IMG/VR virus record: IMGVR_UViG_3300027906_003867
Coordinates: 1-20,667 of that record
Reading direction: 5' to 3' (one strand)
DNA length: 20,667 nt
Origin: a virus
In this document: piece after piece, positions 9,901 to 17,485 of the stretch
Numbering within the stretch: the first letter of the stretch is position 1
Layout of the letters: the number at the start of each line of letters is the position of its first letter
The notes under the pieces: model-generated
Database searches by the model: none
What the model was told of the DNA's origin: nothing
The model's input: only the letters and a program-made list of their open reading frames with translations
Position numbers and translations under genes: made by a program

Positions 9901-12210
9901 AATAAAAAAATTAGAGGCAGAAGAACATACGACAGAGGTAATATTTATGCTGAAGTATCAGAGAAAGATGTAAAAGCAGGATTTGCTACTCAGACTGGTC
10001 AAGCAAGGATTGGTACGTATGAGTACAGATCACAGTTCGCTGAAGAAGATTTACATTATGTAATAACAGGAGATGAAACAGATAATATTTTTGATGAGTT
10101 TGGACAATACGATCAGCAACCTTTCACAGATTTTGCAGAAATAGATTGGCAGTTAGCTCATACAGATCCAGATGATGTAATGACTCAGATAGCTTTTGCT
10201 TTAGAAGCTAGAGATCCTGAAGCGTTAGCTGTTGCTATAAGTAATGCAAATATGAATAGTCCTGAATGGGATGGCGTTGAAAGACTTATGTCTATGAAAC
10301 GAAAAGATATTAACGGTAAAGATGTTCGTATATCTATGCGCCCAACAAGAAATAAAAAAGGCAATATAACATTTAGACGGAAGAGATCAGTCGGAGGTGT
10401 GCAAGACGATTTCTTTAACATGATGCACCACAAGAAACGAGTCTTTGAAACACACAGAGATGTAGCGACACAAAGAGCAATGACACTAACAAGCGCATAC
10501 ATCGACGATCATCGGATACGTTCACAATTCCAGCAGATGGTAGGGACAATGGTTCCATTCTGGTTCGCTGAAGACAACTTCCTTCGTCGTGTCGGACGAA
10601 GCTTAAAGCACAATCCGTTGATGTTACGTAACCTGCATCTAACAATGACTGCTGGCGTGTATAGCGGACTTGTTCAAACAGATGAATTCGGTGAAAGGAA
10701 ACTAATCATTCCGGGTAGCGAAGTAGCTACAACAGCGATGTTAGCTATAGCTGACAGCACTCCGATAGTTAAGAATGTTTTCGGTGGGGAACTCGGTTCA
10801 GTTATTAGACCATCAATGGGATTAGCTACAAGCCTTAAAGTCATTCCGGGTTATGACCTTGAAACAATAGGACGTATGGGATTTGGTCCATTGTTAGCTA
10901 CACCAATTAATTATCTATCAGGTCGTGACCCTGAGATCAGAAAGATGTTTGAAGCTAATCTAGTTGGTGGCAGATACAGAGGTGTGAGTGAGGTTTCCTC
11001 TAACGCTGAGTCATTGTGGAAAGCTACTTGGTCTTCTTTCATGCCAGCGATTTTAACAAGAAGTTTGCAGATAGCTAATATTGATGGGCCTGAAGGTGAA
11101 GCTAGGAACAAAGCAAAGATTGATGTTCTCAAGTTTTTAGCTATGCAAGATAAGATACCTACTGAGCAAGAGATTGCTAGTGCCGATAACCCTGCTTTAT
11201 TTCAAGAAGCATTCTTAGAGAAGGTTGATGCTATGGCGAAGCAATACCAGTTGCTTCAAGCTATGACATGGTTCTTTGGTACTGGTACAGGTTACTTAGC
11301 TGACCTTACATTAAATGAGAATTGGGAATGGAACTCAGAGTTTTATGATCTTCTTGAATTAGGTATGCCTTATGAAGAAGCTTACCCTCAATGGGTTAAG
11401 AACATAGAAGCTAGAACGGGTGAGGATTTTAATGCTATGCAGTTCTCACCATTCCGTACCAGTGCTTATGAAAAGATTCCTTTCGCTGTTTTAGAAACAA
11501 CACAAGATGCTAATCGTTGGCTAGTTAATAACGACGAGTTCACTAGATCATTCAAGATGGCGAGTCCTTTCTTTATGCCTAGAGATTTTGATCCTGAAGA
11601 TGATGAGTATGTAGCTGAAGCTAAACAAAGACAAGTGAATATAGGGTTGCGTTCTTTACGAACACCTGAAGAATTCTTAGAGAGTCTTTACTTTAATGTT
11701 TCTTATGGTATTTACAGTCAACATAGGGTCAGGTATTTGAAACAAAAGGAAGCGCTTAAAAGTGCTGGCATGGACACTAAGGAGGTGCAAAATAAGTGGG
11801 ATATATGGCTTGAATCGTTTAAGAGTCAACATCCTGTATTCAATCATTCTATTACTACTGGTACTTCTAGGTTACGTAGGGAGGAAACTATACACCAGTT
11901 TAGGCTCATTTTAGAAACACCTGAACTAGCTCCTGAAGGGTTACATAAGGAAGATGTGTTAACTGCTATGGCTACGATTGTAGGGTTCCAAGACAAGATG
12001 GATGCATTGCAAGGGTTGACTACTCCTGACGCTCAAGCAAAACGTGACGCTTTAAGAGCGCAGTATTATAGAGTATTAGAATCATTTAGCAATAACAAAC
12101 CATGGTTGAATGAGCTATTCTATAGTGTATTCGTACCTTTGATCGGAGAGAGTTGGTTAGCTAAATATGATGGTGGCAATATTAATATCAACACAGGGGT
12201 TCTTGTCTAA
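3973..12210 (+). CDS. giant virion-associated protein, 2745 residues
   Basis: One uninterrupted frame fills 40% of the window and encodes about 310 kDa. Codon use matches its neighbours, so this is a real gene. It is mostly helical-looking, with many Trp-, Arg- and Asp/Glu-rich stretches. It has no signal peptide and no tandem repeats, unlike a typical tape measure. Landmarks: a hydrophobic glycine-rich stretch at about 319-346; WRPAVLLRLGYVARNGGEE from about 1046; MVPFWFAEDNFLRRVGR from about 2193, followed by a hydrophobic, Pro/Gly-punctuated segment at about 2246-2317. The second and third resemble, from memory, conserved blocks of very large proteins in marine and actinobacterial podoviruses, including LPD38-like polyvalent-protein domains. 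I found no credible RNA polymerase, lysozyme or nuclease motif. Placement behind the portal suggests a protein packaged with DNA and ejected into the host. No ribosome binding site is evident; it overlaps the upstream stop by 8 bases. Confidence 0.9.
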   Translation: MAERAGNRKAIGTFQEYSSFDEEHYGRRMQLLLKAGGDRYLKDAPDTLIALASSSKSDNDMLDTFLDGHTQVDFNMMKEKMEAMPHQLQEAEFNSLPVATQNVLLNAGYEIPDASRDALWKRMLTWDIPLLPEEHFGSAVKWGMAPIRAVGFVAGKATSTLWEKAVMEPSRFATRLGRTGAYLTQRYGGIASWDPLAGAQMGNPAKWREAWNATKRQNDSFYAGTLEKSIELVGKEQTNLLRSYLADGQQGVYELILNQAQGDERTAQARFEAWQSTLDNQNSLDALQVLETGKLTIFDASIRGFNAVSPYDVSPNSVGGKIVGSVGALGIEILLDPMTWAGGAYVKIYKAIKSGVRGSEYTKNLIDLQRRIAMTVRTEDRIWKTIRGGQGGQLFKDLKVWNPTTGTFSDPTDEIADWIKQPKKARDAAATIDGIPVFQPLRDLWQSAAVRIGTSPLVLRAQGHAHNRFIDRVTDAFGELDAQQLAEMQFKKTEAYLDGSKTWKQKQAELIDAGEFNVVDPIGQLLRDVPGLRSIMPDMLKHHMMRRKMNLVVDQAYINENGYFEIIDDFTGEIISQADISGFHNVPDSGVYGKKFSPTDEGWIVWDDILKDPIEMRGMTNRSFPSLADHEGYWEFLESAEGMKGLASSLGGVDPEAMWIPAISAFGEQWIKTKRWVRKTQDFYNVDLEAKADMARLTAQFLVKQGNYVHRKVWEGIEEGAIQLSKDIDELDLDRLLKDPRLTDKAELSHSYDELGLNHDDYQQIQDAVEIFEKEAPLFILEDAEMSDLYHWYEADGWHFQKNPDTGVLELTVKKPPAFKKTKDLYTRKRKELEDKYFDSKIHGAGSQNGELDWLTRTGIITRSTATALMYHPAKFAEKLTTYVPKARHLDLTDPNLGLQEFQALVDMGVLADMPRTQIDHFFRDYVLGNEADRWRVTTEFYLDFLGRSGAILMGGSDVTKFIERFVRHGYHKYGQVAEDFVGIHGLNVRVAVHPSQEHLAQFAKANVIPDYRELAAVSRYMSMYRRLGWGLPLPQIDKFIARAWRPAVLLRLGYVARNGGEELATWWWREGPTNYLKQKMARKAVDMHPVWDEYGRRVMMKGTDKLADGQTVADAVRAPLFWRPFSRLWRSFNEFAGVGDYAITTRAIKESIEAKPYKWQFMTEDQRVEVFKQVRAGIEKDIKAKKWYSPSKTSKRLFEFADSKANEFSLLLDNVRDKIPGLPSKHKLAEKIGRAVDVDHDKRVDAIIRTYTHPTILDAQMKDVLGGFDNYLNYSKNTLDDALRQTGVDNPINNLVQMAMVGVRENTDLKYISTIDSSSVHGVPKSVAVAQRLDMISEDKAARRFIQEAMHHVPVNTREKLRHLSEQLLIADLDLAHLATANPEEIVLTALRKDPKSFDKLSKAYNNIIPDEAIDETGELISSVVSGDMGYIDAVDEFIEGRAGEEQWIWDMLLNPKDAAGVEIGADWNLMAFLLSDPDQLDIAKLTDNFDEAIDRGMKAYVSYLSGTPEGQQFIMSSHRGSAGGRAKGRMDLPLPPGMSRLFMPMVPVRLAQKYTDMLRPGGGLTKEWFNTFVDSLGERLTTIGISADEATKAARLLHPGNVGETLSAQVALMEEWTQTGNYFPVVVGSADDRVASAISETLIDMLDDGLATASDVATGSARGMIGSLDVNSESLFNQGGFASHSRPEFRTTVTRNGVKGTTEYKTLADDISGEHWNDFFGFEGGRDPITGEVTGRGVVGAKEFGEGGLKNETMIGVGGTHLLSPKPGGFTPIHMLDGQPQVGTVKIYKDKTGRFILLEEGTEIDPDAVDWFANAELVEEQRVPMNGIRATAEEYALLAKQELIDLLSSGSRRGVGQEEWFYPWIRETISGQPVSAHRVHRAATDGRWWPHAPKDILAFVPVTNEAGGIGEKISDAWTTVLRNWFDGVVNPMIGAMVREPMFQHYLMLGWDQTIGIRRNFDRAKRDVVSKETIRNKKIRGRRTYDRGNIYAEVSEKDVKAGFATQTGQARIGTYEYRSQFAEEDLHYVITGDETDNIFDEFGQYDQQPFTDFAEIDWQLAHTDPDDVMTQIAFALEARDPEALAVAISNANMNSPEWDGVERLMSMKRKDINGKDVRISMRPTRNKKGNITFRRKRSVGGVQDDFFNMMHHKKRVFETHRDVATQRAMTLTSAYIDDHRIRSQFQQMVGTMVPFWFAEDNFLRRVGRSLKHNPLMLRNLHLTMTAGVYSGLVQTDEFGERKLIIPGSEVATTAMLAIADSTPIVKNVFGGELGSVIRPSMGLATSLKVIPGYDLETIGRMGFGPLLATPINYLSGRDPEIRKMFEANLVGGRYRGVSEVSSNAESLWKATWSSFMPAILTRSLQIANIDGPEGEARNKAKIDVLKFLAMQDKIPTEQEIASADNPALFQEAFLEKVDAMAKQYQLLQAMTWFFGTGTGYLADLTLNENWEWNSEFYDLLELGMPYEEAYPQWVKNIEARTGEDFNAMQFSPFRTSAYEKIPFAVLETTQDANRWLVNNDEFTRSFKMASPFFMPRDFDPEDDEYVAEAKQRQVNIGLRSLRTPEEFLESLYFNVSYGIYSQHRVRYLKQKEALKSAGMDTKEVQNKWDIWLESFKSQHPVFNHSITTGTSRLRREETIHQFRLILETPELAPEGLHKEDVLTAMATIVGFQDKMDALQGLTTPDAQAKRDALRAQYYRVLESFSNNKPWLNELFYSVFVPLIGESWLAKYDGGNININTGVLV

Positions 12211-14630
12211 TGAGTGATATGGGTTTACCTGATCCGACTGGTCTTAATGAAGCGATGGCTCCAGCAATAGAAGAGATTCGTGATGAAGCGCATGACATTA
12301 TAGGTCGAGGTGGTGATGCCTTATATGACACAATCATGGGACCAGAAGGGGATCATTACCGAACAGGTGTTGAAAACTTTGGTCGAGGTATTCAGTCTTT
12401 AGATAGACACTTGGGTAGACCACTTGAGGGATGGGTAAAAAGAACTGGAGAATATGGTGAGGCCGCACTTGATTTTATAGGCCCATTCACATGGCTTGAT
12501 GAATGGCTCTTAGGAACAAAAGAAGAAAGAGAACAAGATGCAAGAAGAGACTCTGCTGATTACTATGACTCTGACGGTGGCGATCTAACAGAACAAGGCA
12601 CTGGTCGTGAAACAATAAAAGAAATTCATTTCGATTCCATGAGTAAAGAAACTGCTTTCATAAAGTTTATTAACTGGCTTACTGGTCATGGCATTTCCCG
12701 ATTAGAACGTGAAGGCGCACCATTAGGACAATCAATCCTGTTAGGTGGAACACAGTTCATGGGAGAGGATGGTAAACCGTCTGCTGAATTATTGGATCTG
12801 AGTAATATAGAAAACCGCAATATGGTTTACAATTATATTGCGGACAACTGGACTAAGATCCCTCAAGTTAAAGACAAGGTGCAAGCTGAACTGCAAAGAG
12901 CTTTTGATATTATGGCTTCAGCTAACCCTGACGAGGATTGGGATTGGGAAGAAAGAGGATGGGATAAACCTTACCTACCTGAAGATGAACTCGGCAGAGA
13001 AACAATGGCTGAGATTCTTAGAGTGCTAGGGAACTCTGTGAGTAATCAGATGGACACACCTAGTTATAGAAGAGCAGGTGAATCAACTGCTAGCGTAAAC
13101 ATAGCGAACATGAACCAAATGTGGGGGCATAACGCTTTTGAGCATCTAGTAGCAGAAAACTTTGAGAAAGCAATAATGGCCGCTACTGAAGATCTTATAG
13201 GAAACAACAGAGCGCTTTTATTAGGACCAGATGTTGCAACTCTTGGCGAAGGAATACTACCTTCTGTCGATGGAGATGATGAATCCTTAGCAAACAAAAT
13301 AGGTTTCATTACTTCTTTCGACGGCACAGCTTTCGGAGATATTGAAAGCGTTAAAGATTTATTTTCAAATGGCAAGATCGGTCCAATGGATGCCCACTAT
13401 TTCATGGACAGACTATATAACGAGACGAGAGATGGAAACGGATACTCTTCGCTTGTTGCACAAATACAACAAGAGTTATACGCATGGGGTTACATGGGCG
13501 CTCCTGCCGAATGGGGCAAGTTAGAAATTCCGGGTCTTGTACGTGGAGAAGCAGGAGCTACTGCCGATCCAACTACTGACGCTCTTCAAATGTTGCAGGT
13601 AGATTTTCTCCAAGAAGGATTAAATACACCTAAGGCAGAACTTTCACCTGATGGTTCCGCATACTTAGACACTGTTATAAACAGAAGTGTTGCTCGTAAA
13701 TTAGAAACTCTTCCGGGTAGGGGTGGGCAAGAAACAGGGTACTTGAATGCTATAGAGAGTGTGATCGGTGGGTTAGATAGTCTTGCTAGTAGAAGTGGTA
13801 GAACTTTTTCTGATGAAGGTAAAGCTAATGTACGTGAGAAACTTAAAGCTCAGATAAAAGAAATGAGAGATTCTCCTTTGGGTGAGGATCAAGAAATGTT
13901 TGAGGAAGCTTTTGGTGGAGGTGGTTTACCTGCACAGCAGGCGGTTGCTGATATTGCTATGAGATTATTTTACCAAGATGAAAACTGGGATGAGAATGTT
14001 TTCATAGGAGCTAACGATTCTGATTTTGATTACTATCGTTACGCTAAACAATCAGGTGCTTTAAGCGAAGAAGAAATATTTGCAATAGAAAACTCGCCAG
14101 CGTGGGGTTCAGGTACAGCTACGAAACCTTTTTATCAGGCAGGTTTAAATCCGGGTCAGTTCCAAAAGGTTCCTAATGTTACAACTCAAGATCGAGGGAC
14201 AGTATTTAATCAAATGGATGTTACTTATGACGATTACGTAGACCCTAGAGCCGTTACTAGAAAAGCGGCGAGGGATGTTATCGTTAGTTTCTTCTTGGAT
14301 CTTATACAGCAACAAGGAGAAGAAGCCGCTGTTGGTGAGAGTGGTTCGTTAGCTAATGCATTAAATACTTTTGGTCATACTTTAGGAGCGAGAGTTGGTA
14401 CAGATTATGCATACACGATGCGTGATTATGAACGTATGGCACGAGAGATACGTGAAGAGTTAGCGTTAGAACCTACTCCTGAACAGCCTGAATTGTTTAG
14501 AACTTTAGAGGAACGTATAGCTAAAGCTAATCAGTTGACTGGTGTGAATCCACAACCGTTCGCTCAGATAGCTAATGTTATATCTAGAAGACGTAACTTA
14601 ACCAACATGCCGACAGGAAGAAACCAATGA
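12210..14630 (+). CDS. large acidic protein, unknown; probable virion component
   Basis: I do not recognise this 806-residue protein. It is acidic, with many Asp and Glu residues and a cluster DEDWDWEERGWDKP at about residue 230. The first 60 residues look like amphipathic helices with Gly and Asp, and the C-terminal 150 residues are helical and charged, ending in a basic tail (ISRRRNLTNMPTGRNQ). There is no signal peptide, no convincing membrane segment and no known catalytic motif. It begins inside the stop of the giant gene (TAATG) and ends in a 4-base ATGA overlap with the next gene, so it is probably translated from the same message. The context suggests a structural or ejected internal protein; a neck or tail component is the main alternative. 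Confidence 0.85.
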   Translation: MSDMGLPDPTGLNEAMAPAIEEIRDEAHDIIGRGGDALYDTIMGPEGDHYRTGVENFGRGIQSLDRHLGRPLEGWVKRTGEYGEAALDFIGPFTWLDEWLLGTKEEREQDARRDSADYYDSDGGDLTEQGTGRETIKEIHFDSMSKETAFIKFINWLTGHGISRLEREGAPLGQSILLGGTQFMGEDGKPSAELLDLSNIENRNMVYNYIADNWTKIPQVKDKVQAELQRAFDIMASANPDEDWDWEERGWDKPYLPEDELGRETMAEILRVLGNSVSNQMDTPSYRRAGESTASVNIANMNQMWGHNAFEHLVAENFEKAIMAATEDLIGNNRALLLGPDVATLGEGILPSVDGDDESLANKIGFITSFDGTAFGDIESVKDLFSNGKIGPMDAHYFMDRLYNETRDGNGYSSLVAQIQQELYAWGYMGAPAEWGKLEIPGLVRGEAGATADPTTDALQMLQVDFLQEGLNTPKAELSPDGSAYLDTVINRSVARKLETLPGRGGQETGYLNAIESVIGGLDSLASRSGRTFSDEGKANVREKLKAQIKEMRDSPLGEDQEMFEEAFGGGGLPAQQAVADIAMRLFYQDENWDENVFIGANDSDFDYYRYAKQSGALSEEEIFAIENSPAWGSGTATKPFYQAGLNPGQFQKVPNVTTQDRGTVFNQMDVTYDDYVDPRAVTRKAARDVIVSFFLDLIQQQGEEAAVGESGSLANALNTFGHTLGARVGTDYAYTMRDYERMAREIREELALEPTPEQPELFRTLEERIAKANQLTGVNPQPFAQIANVISRRRNLTNMPTGRNQ

Positions 14631-17485
14631 CAGTTAACCCATCTGATTGGAAAGCGGCCGAAGCTTATTTGGAATTATTAAGAGCGATACATATATCTGT
14701 TATGGAGATGGGTGTACCTATGGCTCATCAAAGATCAATAGGTAATACTGTTACTTCTGATCCGGGTGAATGGGCTGAAGGGCTTGATACTAGACTTCCA
14801 AAAACTTCGGAGATAGGGAATGTCCCATTTGAACATCCTGTTGAATCCGATTTGTTTATTAAACAAGCTGATGTTCTAGCGAACCAATGGGGTTTACCTA
14901 GTTATAATTCTATAGTTGGTAATCTTAAAACTTTGGGTGTTTCAACAAGAGAACTTATGTATGCGTGGGATGTGAAACCAGAAGTTATTCCTGCAACAAG
15001 AGGTGGTTCTTCATCTGGTAGGGCTGGTTTTAATCCTAATGTCGGATTGCAAAATGAAACAGTTTATACAAATCAGTTTTATACACAGAATCCTTTTTCA
15101 GAGAAACCCGGCATATTTGAAGCTGGTTACACTCATGGTGTTTACCGACCTAATAATGTTTTAACTGGTAGGCAAGGGACATTTGTTGGACCTAACACTG
15201 AAGAAGTTCTAGCTTCTGGTGGTGATCCTAGACGACCGGGAGTAAAGCTACGCCCTGATGATGAGTGGATGAATGCAACTGAAGACGAAAGAAAATGGAT
15301 GCAAGCCGAGCAAAATACATTGCTTAATCGTTTTACTTCTAGTAATCAAGAATTTAAAATTGATCCACACCCTGCAAAGATACCACATCAAGGCAAGTTC
15401 GATCATCTGATACCTCTCATCCCTAATAGCGCTCTTGAATGGGGACTTGAATTAGGTATAGGTATGGCTCTTGGACCTGCTGGTCGAGCCGCTATGGGTA
15501 AAGCAGTTACATCTTTTACACGTTGGCTTAATCCTGCAAACAGATTAAAGAGTAGAGAATTAATCCTTTTACCAGACGGCACTATATCAAGATCAACTCC
15601 GAGATTAGCTGGTCCAGATCAAGGACCAAATCCAATAGGAATGATTAGACGCGATATGCCTGATCCTTCAGATTATGCTTCAGTGCGTGAATATGAAATA
15701 GCTTTAGAAGAATGGCAGAAACGTGCTTATCCTGATCCGGGTGTAAAAGAGTTTACTGACATGGTGCAAGGCAGTGGTGGTGACAATATTGTTCCTCTTA
15801 ATAGAGCGGCTAATAGAGAAGAATGGGATGACGAGTTGATGGAACTCGAACACCAGATGAATGAATATGAAAATTATATTAGAGCCAAAACTGCGGCACA
15901 TGGAGGGATGACTCCGAAACAAATCCGACAAGTTTTAGATGAGTTATCTCAATCTGATTTACTTGATGATGCTTTTTATAGCCAAAACGCAGAAAGAGTA
16001 CAGTCTCTTTGGGATCGTGCCGCTCCAATGATTGATGATGATCCTTGGCGTGATCCTAATACTTTAGCTGAGGCTTTAAGTTTGTTTAAACAAGAACATA
16101 AAGCTAACCCTATTAAGGGTGGGATGGGTTACGAATACCCTGAGATGATTACTAAAGAAGATCTGTTGCCTTATATGAGGACTGCTATAACTAACCGTGA
16201 AAGAAGAGCGCTTCATGAAAGTCCTGAGTGGGGCATAGAAAAAATGGAAGAGATGTTAACAGAGGATAGTCCTGATGCTGGCATACAGAAACTTTTAGAT
16301 GAAATAAATTCACCAAAACCAGATGAATGGGATGAGGGCATTACTGATTTTGTTAAAAGGGTAAGCGACGAAATGGGTATCCCTCGTTATGATGGTTGGG
16401 ATTCTTTTATGGCTAACGCCGCTGATGCGGATTATCAAAAAATAAAAGACTTAGGATTTGATGAAGATTGGTTACGAACAAATGTTCATAACGACGATCA
16501 GTTAGCGCAATTTTTTGAGCTAATAGATATGGATGTGAATGTTCAAGAATTAGATCGAATGATAGCAGACTACGACGCGCAGATTGCACAGCAACCTCAA
16601 GATCCATACTTTGGAGATGGCATAACTGATGACGAAATAATTGATGGTTTAGATTTATCTAGACAACCGTTTAATCAAGATGATGAAATTCTTCCTGATG
16701 GTAGTTTTAATACTGGTGAAACACCAAAAGAACAAGAAGCATTAGCAAAATTTTTACGTGAAAGAAAATACCATCTTGATGATGTTAAGGAAGCGCTTGA
16801 TATAACTAGAGGCAAGTCTTCGGGTGAGTTACCAATTAATACTGGGTCAGGTAGCGGTCCGGGTAAAGGTAAGGTATTCGATCAAGATAGCGTTTATGGT
16901 CAAGAAAATAGTAGGAGATTATATGGTTGGCTACTAGCTGGTGCTGGTGGCGCGGCAGTAACAACATGGTTAGCAACAAACCCAGATCACGTAAGTAAAC
17001 TTATTGATTTCACTAGCAAATTAGGAAATGTAATAGGTAAAGGTGCGCGAGGTACTGGGCATCAGAGCATTGATTCTTTAAATCCGGGGCTTGCTAATCA
17101 AATTTTTGGTATGAACTCTGCTTTAGCTGGTTCGACGATTATCGCTGGCGCGGAAGATCCTTCTATATTTGATGGTATGAATGGTGAGCTTCGTCGGGTA
17201 GGACAGAACCCTGAGAAGGTTTTACCTAAAGATGTTCAAATAGATTTACAGAATGGTGACGCTGTGTTCGTTGGTTATGACAGTATAAAAGATCAAGAAG
17301 AAGCTATTAGTTTAGCTCCGAGATTTGGGGTGGAAGTATCTGCTGATCTTCCTCATATATGGAGGAAACCTAATCGTAAAACTATTATGCCTCCTGCCGA
17401 TCAGGGATGGGATTCTGATCGGTTGAAGAAGTTTGCTATGCAACAGCAGTTTTATCCTGATGCTGGTTTGAGAAGGAGAACTTGA
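14627..17485 (+). CDS. large protein with a hydrophobic segment, unknown; probable virion component
   Basis: I do not recognise this 952-residue protein. The first 250 residues are Asn-, Gly- and Pro-rich with aromatic residues. Residues about 270-294 are a glycine-rich, partly hydrophobic stretch (LELGIGMALGPAGRAAMG). Residues about 385-735 are strongly acidic and probably helical. Residues about 765-785 (LYGWLLAGAGGAAVTTWLA) are the best membrane-spanning candidate in the window, and another weakly hydrophobic stretch (GMNSALAGSTIIAGA) follows at about 826-840. The last 110 residues look like a small mixed alpha/beta domain. A late hydrophobic helix in a big virion protein would suit insertion into the host envelope during DNA ejection, but that is inference. 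AGGAAG lies 8 bases upstream of the ATG, and the start overlaps the previous stop by 4 bases. Confidence 0.85.
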   Translation: MTVNPSDWKAAEAYLELLRAIHISVMEMGVPMAHQRSIGNTVTSDPGEWAEGLDTRLPKTSEIGNVPFEHPVESDLFIKQADVLANQWGLPSYNSIVGNLKTLGVSTRELMYAWDVKPEVIPATRGGSSSGRAGFNPNVGLQNETVYTNQFYTQNPFSEKPGIFEAGYTHGVYRPNNVLTGRQGTFVGPNTEEVLASGGDPRRPGVKLRPDDEWMNATEDERKWMQAEQNTLLNRFTSSNQEFKIDPHPAKIPHQGKFDHLIPLIPNSALEWGLELGIGMALGPAGRAAMGKAVTSFTRWLNPANRLKSRELILLPDGTISRSTPRLAGPDQGPNPIGMIRRDMPDPSDYASVREYEIALEEWQKRAYPDPGVKEFTDMVQGSGGDNIVPLNRAANREEWDDELMELEHQMNEYENYIRAKTAAHGGMTPKQIRQVLDELSQSDLLDDAFYSQNAERVQSLWDRAAPMIDDDPWRDPNTLAEALSLFKQEHKANPIKGGMGYEYPEMITKEDLLPYMRTAITNRERRALHESPEWGIEKMEEMLTEDSPDAGIQKLLDEINSPKPDEWDEGITDFVKRVSDEMGIPRYDGWDSFMANAADADYQKIKDLGFDEDWLRTNVHNDDQLAQFFELIDMDVNVQELDRMIADYDAQIAQQPQDPYFGDGITDDEIIDGLDLSRQPFNQDDEILPDGSFNTGETPKEQEALAKFLRERKYHLDDVKEALDITRGKSSGELPINTGSGSGPGKGKVFDQDSVYGQENSRRLYGWLLAGAGGAAVTTWLATNPDHVSKLIDFTSKLGNVIGKGARGTGHQSIDSLNPGLANQIFGMNSALAGSTIIAGAEDPSIFDGMNGELRRVGQNPEKVLPKDVQIDLQNGDAVFVGYDSIKDQEEAISLAPRFGVEVSADLPHIWRKPNRKTIMPPADQGWDSDRLKKFAMQQQFYPDAGLRRRT
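17473..17478 (+). promoter_or_regulatory. ribosome binding site that fixes the start at 17485
   Basis: AAGGAG ends 6 bases before the ATG at 17485, an ideal spacing. A TTG immediately before that ATG is also in frame, but the strong site and the TGATG overlap with the previous stop favour ATG. Confidence 0.6.

Noticed and set aside
3973-12210. Giant protein as an N4-type virion RNA polymerase or a two-barrel RNA polymerase
   Set aside because: I could not find a T/DxxGR motif with a matching downstream set, nor a DFDGD-like site. DFDPEDDE near the C-terminus is only an acidic stretch. Remote homology remains possible but is not visible.
3973-12210. Giant protein as a tail tape measure
   Set aside because: No periodic helical repeats, no preceding frameshifted chaperone pair, and the position right after the portal gene is wrong for that role.
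17482-17484. TTG as the start of the 564-residue protein
   Set aside because: The adjacent ATG at 17485 has ideal spacing from AAGGAG and makes the TGATG overlap seen in related form at other junctions.
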